Below the pieces are notes generated by a model, which had not been told where the DNA came from, did no database searches, and saw only the letters and a program-made list of their open reading frames with translations. DNA of 64,000 bases, from contig NW_027469588.1 in the NCBI RefSeq assembly GCF_051020765.1, positions 1 through 64,000 on the forward strand, in the 5' to 3' direction. This document shows positions 50,384 to 61,100 of this stretch, piece by piece (the stretch's first letter is position 1; each line of letters starts with the position of its first letter). The position numbers and the translations under genes are program-made. Origin of the DNA: Lasioglossum baleicum (taxonomy: Eukaryota; Arthropoda; Insecta; Hymenoptera; Halictidae).

Positions 50384-52930
50384 GCAGGTTTTTGGGATGC
50401 GCATGGCTAGTCGAGCAAAAACACGTGCGAGAGGATGCATCCCGCAGGGTAGTCGAGTAAAAACACGTGCGAGAGGATGCATCCCGCAGGCTAGTCGAGT
50501 AAAAACACGTGCGAGAGGATGCATCCCGCAGGCTAGTCGAGTAAAAACACGTGCGAGGTTTTGTGGGATGCGCATGCGCAGGTTTTGTGGGATGCGCATG
50601 CGCAGGTTTTTGGGATGCGCATGGCTAGTCGAGCAAAAACACGTGCGAGAGGATGCATCCCGCAGGGTAGTCGAGTAAAAACACGTGCGAGAGGATGCAT
50701 CCCGCAGGCTAGTCGAGCAAAAACACGTGCGAGAGGATGCATCCCGCAGGCTAGTCGAGTAAAAACACGTGCGAGAGGATGCATCCCGCAGGCTAGTCGA
50801 GCACAAACACGTGCGAGAGGATGCATCCCGCAGGCTAGTCGAGCAAAAACACGTGCGAGAGGATGCATCCCGCAGGCTAGTCGAGCAAAAAACACGTGCT
50901 AGAGGATCCATCCCGCAGGCTAGTCGAGTAAAAACACGTGCGAGGTTTTGTGGGATGCGCATGCGCAGGTTTTGTGGGATGCGCATGCGCAGGTTTTTTG
51001 GGATGCGCATGGCTAGTCGAGCAAAAACACGTGCGAGAGGATGCATCCCGCAGGCTAGTCGAGTAAAAACACGTGCGAGAGGATGCATCCCGCAGGCTAG
51101 TCGAGTAAAAACACGTGCGAGAGGATGCATCCCGCAGGCTAGTCGAGTAAAAACACGTGCGAGAGGATGCATCCCGCAGGCTAGTCGAGTAAAAACACGT
51201 GCGAGAGGATGCATCCCGCAGGCTAGTCGAGTAAAAACACGTGCGAGGTTTTGTGGGATGCGCATGCTCAGGTTTTTTGGGATGCGCATGGCTAGTCGAG
51301 CAAAAACACGTGCGAGAGGATGCATCCCGCAGGGTAGTCGAGTAAAAACACGTGCGAGAGGATGCATCCCGCAGGCTAGTCGAGTAAAAACACGTGCGAG
51401 AGGATGCATCCCGCAGGCTAGTCGAGTAAAAACACGTGCGAGGTTTTGTGGGATGCGCATGCGCAGGTTTTGTGGGGTGCGCATGCGCAGGTTTTGTGGG
51501 ATGCGCATGCGCAGGTTTTTTGGGATGCGCATTGCTAGTCGAGCAAAAACACGTGCGAGAGGATGCATCCCGCAGGGTAGTCGAGTAAAAACACGTGCGA
51601 GAGGATGCATCCCGCAGGCTAGTCGAGTAAAAACACGTGCGAGAGGATGCATCTGCAGGCTAGTCGAGTAAAAAACACGTGCGAGAGGATGCATCCAGCA
51701 GGCTAGTCGAGCAAAAACACGTGCGAGAGGATGCATCCCGCAGGCTAGTCGAGCAAAAACACGTGCGAGAGGATGCATCCGCAGGCTAGTCGAGCAAAAA
51801 CACGTGCGAGAGGATGCATCCCGCAGGCTAGTCGAGTAAAAACACGTGCGAGAGGATGCATCCCGCAGGCTAGTCGAGTAAAAACACGTGCGAGAGGATG
51901 CATCCCGCAGGCTAGTCGAGTAAAAACACGTGCGAGAGGATGCATCCCGCAGGCTAGTCGAGTAAAAACACGTGCGAGAGGATGCATCCCGCAGGCTAGT
52001 CGAGTAAAAACACGTGCGAGAGGATGCATCCCGCAGGCTAGTCGAGTAAAAACACGTGCGAGGTTTTGTGGGATGCGCATGCGCAGGTTTTTTGGGATGC
52101 GCATGCCTAGTCGAGCAAAAACACGTGCGAGAGGATGCATCCCGCAGGCTAGTCGAGTAAAAACCCGTGCGAGGTTTTGTGGGATGCGCATGCGCAGGTT
52201 TTTTGGGATGCGCATGCGCAGGTTTTTTGGGATGCGCATGCCTAGTCGAGCAAAAACACGTGCGAGAGGATGCATCCGCAGGCTAGTCGAGCAAAAACAC
52301 GTGCGAGAGGATGCATCCCGCAGGCTAGTCGAGCAAAAACACGTGCGAGAGGATGCATCCCGCAGGCTAGTCGAGCAAAAAACACGTGCGAGAGGATGCA
52401 TCCCGCAGGCTAGTCGAGTAAAAACACGTGCGAGAGGATGCATCCCGCAGGCTAGTCGAGTAAAAACACGTGCGAGGTTTTGTGGGATGCGCATGCGCAG
52501 GTTTTGTGGGATGCGCATGCGCAGGTTTTGTGGGATGCGCATGCGCAGGTTTTTTGGGATGCGCATGCCTAGTCGAGCAAAAACACGTGCGAGAGGATGC
52601 ATCCCGCAGGCTAGTCGAGTAAAAACACGTGCGAGGTTTGTGGGATGCGCATGCAAGCAGGTTTTTGGGATGCGCATGCCTAGTCGAGCAAAAACACGTG
52701 CGAGAGGATGCATCCCGCAGGCTAGTCGAGCAAAAAACACGTGCGAGAGGATGCATCCCGCAGGCTAGTCGAGTAAAAACACGTGCGAGAGGATGCATCC
52801 CGCAGGCTAGTCGAGTAAAAACACGTGCGAGAGGATGCATCCCGCTGGCTAGTCGAGTAAAAACACGTGCGAGGTTTTGTGGGATGCGCATGCGCAGGTT
52901 TTGTGGGATGCGCATGCCGCAGGTTTTTTG
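50384..52930 (+). other. Indel-rich stretch of the array
   Basis: About a dozen single-base indels and one complex change fall in 2.5 kb. T6 becomes T5 (50389, 50607); A5 becomes A6 (50887, 51671, 52377, 52732); C is lost in ATCCGCAG or ATCTGCAG (51651, 51777, 52275); T4 becomes T3 (52636); C is gained in GCATGCCGCAG (52915); and ATGCAAGCAGGTTTTTGGG is at 52651. The unit order is otherwise ordinary. Homopolymer slips dominate, so low consensus accuracy or a patched join is likely, but a decayed older segment is possible. Confidence 0.8.
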
Positions 52931-53050
52931 GGATGCGCATGGCTAGTCGAGCAAAAACACGTGCGAGAGGATGCATCCCGCAGGGTAGTCGAGTAAAAAC
53001 ACGTGCGAGAGGATGCATCCCGCAGGCTAGTCGAGTAAAAACACGTGCGA

Positions 53051-54307
53051 GGTTTTGTGGGATGCGCATGCGCAGGTTTTGTGGGGTGCGCATGCGCAGG
53101 TTTTTTGGGATGCGCATGGCTAGTCGAGCAAAAACACGTGCGAGAGGATGCATCCCGCTGGCTAGTCGAGTAAAAACACGTGCGAGAGGATGCATCCTGC
53201 AGGCTAGTCGAGTAAAAACACGTGCGAGGGGATGCATCCAGCAGGCTAGTCGAGCAAAAACACGTGCGAGAGGATGCATCCCGCAGGCTAGTCGAGCAAA
53301 AACACGTGCGAGAGGATGCATCCCGCAGGCTAGTCGAGTAAAAACACGTGCGAGAGGATGCATCCCGCAGGCTAGTCGACCACAAACACGTGCGAGAGGA
53401 TGCATCCCGCAGGCTAGTCGAGCAAAAACACGTGCGAGAGGATGCATCCCGCAGGCTAGTCGAGCAAAAACACGTGCGAGAGGATGCATCCCGCAGGCTA
53501 GTCGAGTAAAAACACGTGCGAGGTTTTGTGGGATGCGCATGCGCAGGTTTTGTGGGATGCGCATGCGCAGGTTTTTTGGGATGCGCATGGCTAGTCGAGC
53601 AAAAACACGTGCGAGAGGATGCATCCCGCAGGCTAGTCGAGTAAAAACACTTGCGAGAGGATGCATCCCGCAGGCTAGTCGAGTAAAAACACGTGCGAGA
53701 GGATGCATCCCGCAGGCTAGTCGAGTAAAAACACGTGCGAGAGGATGCATCCCGCAGGCTAGTCGAGTAAAAACACGTGCGAGGTTTTGTGGGATGCGCA
53801 TGCGCAGGTTTTTTGGGATGCGCATGGCTAGTCGAGCAAAAACACGTGCGAGAGGATGCATCCCGCAGGCTAGTCGAGTAAAAACACGTGCGAGAGGATG
53901 CATCCCGCAGGCTAGTCGAGTAAAAACACGTGCGAGGTTTTGTGGGATGCGCATGCGCAGGTTTTTTGGGATGCGCATGCCTAGTCGAGCAAAAACACGT
54001 GCGAGAGGATGCATCCCGCAGGCTAGTCGAGTAAAAACACGTGCGAGAGGATGCATCCCGCAGGCTAGTCGAGTAAAAACACGTGCGAGAGGATGCATCC
54101 CGCTGGCTAGTCGAGTAAAAACACGTGCGAGGTTTTGTGGGATGCGCATGCGCAGGTTTTGTGGGATGCGCATGCGCAGGTTTTTTGGGATGCGCATGGC
54201 TAGTCGAGCAAAAACACGTGCGAGAGGATGCATCCCGCAGGGTAGTCGAGTAAAAACACGTGCGAGAGGATGCATCCCGCAGGCTAGTCGAGTAAAAACA
54301 CGTGCGA
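53051..54307 (+). repeat. 1,257-bp tandem duplication, copy 1
   Basis: The markers GTGGGGTGCG (53081) and GTCGACCACAAAC (53376) recur exactly 1,257 bp later. The ACACTTGCG marker (about 53647) recurs at 1,299 bp because copy 2 has one more A unit. A private CATCCAGCAG unit is near 53235. Confidence 0.87.
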
Positions 54308-55640
54308 GGTTTTGTGGGATGCGCATGCGCAGGTTTTGTGGGGTGCGCATGCGCAGGTTTTTTGGGATGCGCATGGCTAGTCGAGCAAAAACACGTGCGA
54401 GAGGATGCATCCCGCTGGCTAGTCGAGTAAAAACACGTGCGAGAGGATGCATCCTGCAGGCTAGTCGAGTAAAAACACGTGCGAGGGGATGCATCCCGCA
54501 GGCTAGTCGAGCAAAAACACGTGCGAGAGGATGCATCCCGCAGGCTAGTCGAGCAAAAACACGTGCGAGAGGATGCATCCCGCAGGCTAGTCGAGTAAAA
54601 ACACGTGCGAGAGGATGCATCCCGCAGGCTAGTCGACCACAAACACGTGCGAGAGGATGCATCCCGCAGGCTAGTCGAGCAAAAACACGTGCGAGAGGAT
54701 GCATCCCGCAGGCTAGTCGAGCAAAAACACGTGCGAGAGGATGCATCCCGCAGGCTAGTCGAGTAAAAACACGTGCGAGGTTTTGTGGGATGCGCATGCG
54801 CAGGTTTTGTGGGATGCGCATGCGCAGGTTTTTTGGGATGCGCATGGCTAGTCGAGCAAAAACACGTGCGAGAGGATGCATCCCGCAGGCTAGTCGAGTA
54901 AAAACACGTGCGAGAGGATGCATCTCGCAGGCTAGTCGAGTAAAAACACTTGCGAGAGGATGCATCCCGCAGGCTAGTCGAGTAAAAACACGTGCGAGAG
55001 GATGCATCCCGCAGGCTAGTCGAGTAAAAACACGTGCGAGAGGATGCATCCCGCAGGCTAGTCGAGTAAAAACACGTGCGAGGTTTTGTGGGATGCGCAT
55101 GCGCAGGTTTTGTGGGACGCGCATGCGCAGGTTTTGTGGGATGCGCATGCGCAGGTTTTTTGGGATGCGCATGGCTAGTCGAGCAAAAACACGTGCGAGA
55201 GGATGCATCCCGCTGGCTAGTCGAGTAAAAACACGTGCGAGGTTTTGTGGGATGCGCATGCGCAGGTTTTGTGGGATGCGCATGCGCAGGTTTTTTGGGA
55301 TGCGCATGGCTAGTCGAGCAAAAACACGTGCGAGAGGATGCATCCCGCAGGGTAGTCGAGTAAAAACACGTGCGAGAGGATGCATCCCGCAGGCTAGTCG
55401 AGTAAAAACACGTGCGAGAGGATGCATCCCGCAGGCTAGTCGAGTAAAAACACGTGCGAGGTTTTGTGGGATGCGCATGCGCAGGTTTTGTGGGATGCGC
55501 ATGCGCAGGTTTTGTGGGATGCGCATGCGCAGGTTTTTTGGGATGCGCATGGCTAGTCGAGCAAAAACACGTGCGAGAGGATGCATCCCGCAGGGTAGTC
55601 GAGTAAAAACACGTGCGAGAGGATGCATCCCGCAGGCTAG
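54308..55640 (+). repeat. 1,257-bp tandem duplication, copy 2 (approximate end)
   Basis: Markers are at 54338 (GTGGGGTGCG), about 54633 (GTCGACCAC) and about 54946 (ACACTTGCG). The extra A unit carries ATCTCGCAG (about 54921). From about 55.1 kb it diverges into clusters with GGGACGCGC (55114), as at 38.5 and 50.2 kb. Confidence 0.8.
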
Positions 55641-58130
55641 TCGAGTAAAAACACGTGCGAGGTTTTGTGGGATGCGCATGCGCAGGTTTTGTGGGGTGCG
55701 CATGCGCAGGTTTTTTGGGATGCGCATGGCTAGCCGAGCAAAAACACGTGCGAGAGGATGCATCCCGCTGGCTAGTCGAGTAAAAACACGTGCGAGAGGA
55801 TGCATCCTGCAGGCTAGTCGAGTAAAAACACGTGCGAGAGGATGCATCCCGCAGGCTAGTCGAGCAAAAACACGTGCGAGAGGATGCATCCCGCAGGCTA
55901 GTCGAGCAAAAACACGTGCGAGAGGATGCATCCCGCAGGCTAGTCGAGTAAAAACACGTGCGAGAGGATGCATCCCGCAGGCTTAGTCGAGCACAAACAC
56001 GTGCGAGAGGATGCATCCCGCAGGCTAGTCGAGCAAAAACACGTGCGAGAGGATGCATCCCGCAGGCTAGTCGAGCAAAAACACGTGCGAGAGGATGCAT
56101 CCAGCAGGCTAGTCGAGTAAAAACACGTGCGAGGTTTTGTGGGATGCGCATGCGCAGGTTTTGTGGGATGCGCATGCGCAGGTTTTTTGGGATGCGCATG
56201 GCTAGTCGAGCAAAAACACGTGCGAGAGGATGCATCCCGCAGGCTAGTCGAGTAAAAACACGTGCGAGAGGATGCATCCCGCAGGCTAGTCGAGTAAAAA
56301 CACGTGCGAGAGGATGCATCCCGCAGGCTAGTCGAGTAAAAACACGTGCGAGAGGATGCATCCCGCAGGCTAGTCGAGTAAAAACACGTGCGAGAGGATG
56401 CATCCCGCAGGCTAGTCGAGTAAAAACACGTGCGAGGTTTTGTGGGACGCGCATGCGCAGGTTTTTTGGGATGCGCATGGCTAGTCGAGCAAAAACACGT
56501 GCGAGAGGATGCATCCCGCAGGGTAGTCGAGTAAAAACACGTGCGAGAGGATGCATCCCGCAGGCTAGTCGAGTAAAAACACGTGCGAGAGGATGCATCC
56601 CGCAGGCTAGTCGAGTAAAAACACGTGCGAGGTTTTGTGGGATGCGCATGCGCAGGTTTTGTGGGATGCGCATGCGCAGGTTTTGTGGGATGCGCATGCG
56701 CAGGTTTTGTGGGATGCGCATGCGCAGGTTTTTTGGGATGCGCATTGCTAGTCGAGCAAAAACACGTGCGAGAGGATGCATCCCGCAGGGTAGTCGAGTA
56801 AAAACACGTGCGAGAGGATGCATCCCGCAGGCTAGTCGAGTAAAAACACGTGCGAGAGGATGCATCCTGCAGGCTAGTCGAGTAAAAACACGTGCGAGAG
56901 GATGCATCCAGCAGGCTAGTCGAGCAAAAACACGTGCGAGAGGATGCATCCCGCAGGCTAGTCGAGCAAAAACACGTGCGAGAGGATGCATCCCGCAGGC
57001 TAGTCGAGCAAAAACACGTGCGAGAGGATGCATCCCGCAGGCTAGTCGAGTAAAAACACGTGCGAGAGGATGCATCCCGCAGGCTAGTCGAGTAAAAACA
57101 CGTGCGAGAGGATGCATCCGCAGGCTAGTCGAGTAAAAACACGTGCGAGAGGATGCATCCCGCAGGCTAGTCGAGTAAAAACACGTGCGAGGTTTTGTGG
57201 GATGCGCATGCGCAGGTTTTTTGGGATGCGCATGCCTAGTCGAGCAAAAACACGTGCGAGAGATGCATCCCGCAGGCTAGTCGAGTAAAAACACGTGCGA
57301 GGTTTTGTGGGATGCGCATGCGCAGGTTTTGTGGGATGCGCATGCGCAGGTTTTTTGGGATGCGCATGCGCAGGTTTTTTGGGATGCGCATGCCTAGTCG
57401 AGCAAAAACACGTGCGAGAGGATGCATCCCGCAGGCTAGTCGAGTAAAAACACGTGCGAGGTTTTGTGGGATGCGCATGCGCAGGTTTTTTGGGATGCGC
57501 ATGGCTAGTCGAGCAAAAACACGTGCGAGAGGATGCATCCCGCAGGGTAGTCGAGTAAAAACACGTGCGAGAGGATGCATCCCGCAGGCTAGTCGAGTAA
57601 AAACACGTGCGAGAGGATGCATCCCGCAGGCTAGTCGAGCAAAAATACGCGCGAGAGGATGCATCCCGCAGGCTAGTCGAGTAAAAACACGTGCGAGGTT
57701 TTGTGGGATGCGCATGCGCAGGTTTTTTGGGATGCGCATGGCTAGTCGAGCAAAAACACGTGCGAGAGGATGCATCCCGCAGGGTAGTCGAGTAAAAACA
57801 CGTGCGAGAGGATGCATCCCGCAGGCTAGTCGAGTAAAAACACGTGCGAGAGGATGCATCCCGCAGGCTAGTCGAGTAAAAACACGTGCGAGGTTTTGTG
57901 GGATGCGCATGCGCAGGTTTTGTGGGATGCGCATGCGCAGGTTTTTTGGGATGCGCATGGCTAGTCGAGCAAAAACACGTGCGAGAGGATGCATCCCGCT
58001 GGCTAGTCGAGTAAAAACACGTGCGAGGTTTTGTGGGATGCGCATGCGCAGGTTTTGTGGGATGCGCATGCGCAGGTTTTTGGGATGCGCATGGCTAGTC
58101 GAGCAAAAACACGTGCGAGAGGATGCATCC
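55641..58130 (+). repeat. Array segment with scattered indels, 55.6-58.1 kb
   Basis: Only satellite units are present, with a fourfold-B cluster at 56631. Single-base changes are GGCTTAGTCG (55981), ATCCGCAG (57116), GAGAGATGC (57258) and T6 to T5 (58077). A unit near 57645 has AAATACGCGCG, which destroys CACGTG. Confidence 0.7.
56631..56745 (+). repeat. Fourfold B cluster (B x 4 + C)
   Basis: Four 24-bp B units (56631-56726) and a C unit (56727-56745) give four full NRF1-type palindromes at 24-bp spacing. Most clusters have one or two B units. The A unit after it begins with TGCTAG in place of GGCTAG. Confidence 0.9.
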
Positions 58131-61100
58131 CGCAGGGTAGTCGAGTAAAAACACGTGCGAGAGGATGCATCCCGCAGGCTAGTCGAGTAAAAACACGTGC
58201 GAGAGGATGCATCCCGCAGGCTAGTCGAGTAAAAACACGTGCGAGGTTTTGTGGGATGCGCATGCGCAGGTTTTGTGGGATGCGCATGCGCAGGTTTTTT
58301 GGGATGCGCATGGCTAGTCGAGCAAAAACATGTGCGAGAGGATGCATCCCGCAGGGTAGTCGAGTAAAAACACGTGCGAGAGGATGCATCCCGCAGGCTA
58401 GTCGAGTAAAAACACGTGCGAGGTTTTGTGGGATGCGCATGCGCAGGTTTTGTGGGGTGCGCATGCGCAGGTTTTTTGGGATGCGCATGGCTAGTCGAGC
58501 AAAAACACGTGCGAGAGGATGCATCCCGCTGGCTAGTCGAGTAAAAACACGTGCGAGAGGATGCATCCTGCAGGCTAGTCGAGTAAAAACACGTGCGAGA
58601 GGATGCATCCCGCAGGCTAGTCGAGCAAAAACACGTGCGAGAGGATGCATCCCGCAGGCTAGTCGAGCAAAAACACGTGCGAGAGGATGCATCCCGCAGG
58701 CTAGTCGAGTAAAAACACGTGCGAGAGGATGCATCCCGCAGGCTAGTCGAGCACAAACACGTGCGAGAGGATGCATCCCGCAGGCTAGTCGAGCAAAAAC
58801 ACGTGCGAGAGGATGCATCCCGCAGGCTAGTCGAGCAAAAACACGTGCGAGAGGATGCATCCCGCAGGCTAGTCGAGTAAAAACACGTGCGAGGTTTTGT
58901 GGGATGCGCATGCGCAGGTTTTGTGGGATGCGCATGCGCAGGTTTTTTGGGATGCGCATGGCTAGTCGAGCAAAAACACGTGCGAGAGGATGCATCCCGC
59001 AGGCTAGTCGAGTAAAAACACGTGCGAGAGGATGCATCCCGCAGGCTAGTCGAGTAAAAACACGTGCGAGAGGATGCATCCCGCAGGCTAGTCGAGTAAA
59101 AACACGTGCGAGAGGATGCATCCCGCAGGCTAGTCGAGTAAAAACACGTGCGAGAGGATGCATCCCGCAGGCTAGTCGAGTAAAAACACGTGCGAGGTTT
59201 TGTGGGATGCGCATGCGCAGGTTTTGTGGGATGCGCATGCGCAGGTTTTGTGGGATGCGCATGCGCAGGTTTTTTGGGATGCGCATTGCTAGTCGAGCAA
59301 AAACACGTGCGAGAGGATGCATCCCGCAGGGTAGTCGAGTAAAAACACGTGCGAGAGAATGCATCCCGCAGGCTAGTCGAGTAAAAACACGTGCGAGAGG
59401 ATGCATCCTGCAGGCTAGTCGAGTAAAAACACGTGCGAGAGGATGCATCCAGCAGGCTAGTCGAGCAAAAACACGTGCGAGAGGATGCATCCCGCAGGCT
59501 AGTCGAGCAAAAACACGTGCGAGAGGATGCATCCCGCAGGCTAGTCGAGCAAAAACACGTGCGAGAGGATGCATCCCGCAGGCTAGTCGAGTAAAAACAC
59601 GTGCGAGAGGATGCATCCCGCAGGCTAGTCGAGTAAAAACACGTGCGAGAGGATGCATCCCGCAGGCTAGTCGAGTAAAAACACGTGCGAGAGGATGCAT
59701 CCCGCAGGCTAGTCGAGTAAAAACACGTGCGAGGTTTTGTGGGATGCGCATGCGCAGGTTTTTTGGGATGCGCATGCCTAGTCGAGCAAAAACACGTGCG
59801 AGAGGATGCATCCCGCAGGCTAGTCGAGTAAAAACACGTGCGAGGTTTTGTGGGATGCGCATGCGCAGGTTTTGTGGGATGCGCATGCGCAGGTTTTTTG
59901 GGATGCGCATGCGCAGGTTTTTTGGGATGCGCATGCCTAGTCGAGCAAAAACACGTGCGAGAGGATGCATCCCGCAGGCTAGTCGAGCAAAAACACGTGC
60001 GAGAGGATGCATCCCGCAGGCTAGTCGAGCAAAAACACGTGCGAGAGGATGCATCCCGCAGGCTAGTCGAGCAAAAACACGTGCGAGAGGATGCATCCCG
60101 CAGGCTAGTCGAGTAAAAACACGTGCGAGAGGATGCATCCCGCAGGCTAGTCGAGTAAAAACACGTGCGAGGTTTTGTGGGATGCGCATGCGCAGGTTTT
60201 GTGGGATGCGCATGCGCAGGTTTTGTGGGATGCGCATGCGCAGGTTTTGTGGGATGCGCATGCGCAGGTTTTTTGGGATGCGCATGCCTAGTCGAGCAAA
60301 AACACGTGCGAGAGGATGCATCCCGCAGGCTAGTCGAGTAAAAACACGTGCGAGGTTTTGTGGGATGTGCATGCGCAGGTTTTGTGGGATGCGCATGCGC
60401 AGGTTTTTTGGGATGCGCATGCCTAGTCGAGCAAAAACACGTGCGAGAGGATGCATCCCGCAGGCTAGTCGAGCAAAAACACGTGCGAGAGGATGCATCC
60501 CGCAGGCTAGTCGAGTAAAAACACGTGCGAGAGGATGCATCCCGCAGGCTAGTCGAGTAAAAACACGTGCGAGAGGATGCATCCCGCAGGCTAGTCGAGT
60601 AAAAACACGTGCGAGGTTTTGTGGGATGCGCATGCGCAGGTTTTGTGGGGTGCGCATGCGCAGGTTTTTTGGGATGCGCATGGCTAGTCGAGCAAAAACA
60701 CGTGCGAGAGGATGCATCCCGCTGGCTAGTCGAGTAAAAACACGTGCGAGAGGATGCATCCTGCAGGCTAGTCGAGTAAAAACACGTGCGAGGGGATGCA
60801 TCCCGCAGGCTAGTCGAGCAAAAACACGTGCGAGAGGATGCATCCCGCAGGCTAGTCGAGCAAAAACACGTGCGAGAGGATGCATCCCGCAGGCTAGTCG
60901 AGTAAAAACACGTGCGAGAGGATGCATCCCGCAGGCTAGTCGACCACAAACACGTGCGAGAGGATGCATCCCGCAGGCTAGTCGAGCAAAAACACGTGCG
61001 AGAGGATGCATCCCGCAGGCTAGTCGAGCAAAAACACGTGCGAGAGGATGCATCCCGCAGGCTAGTCGAGTAAAAACACGTGCGAGGTTTTGTGGGATGC

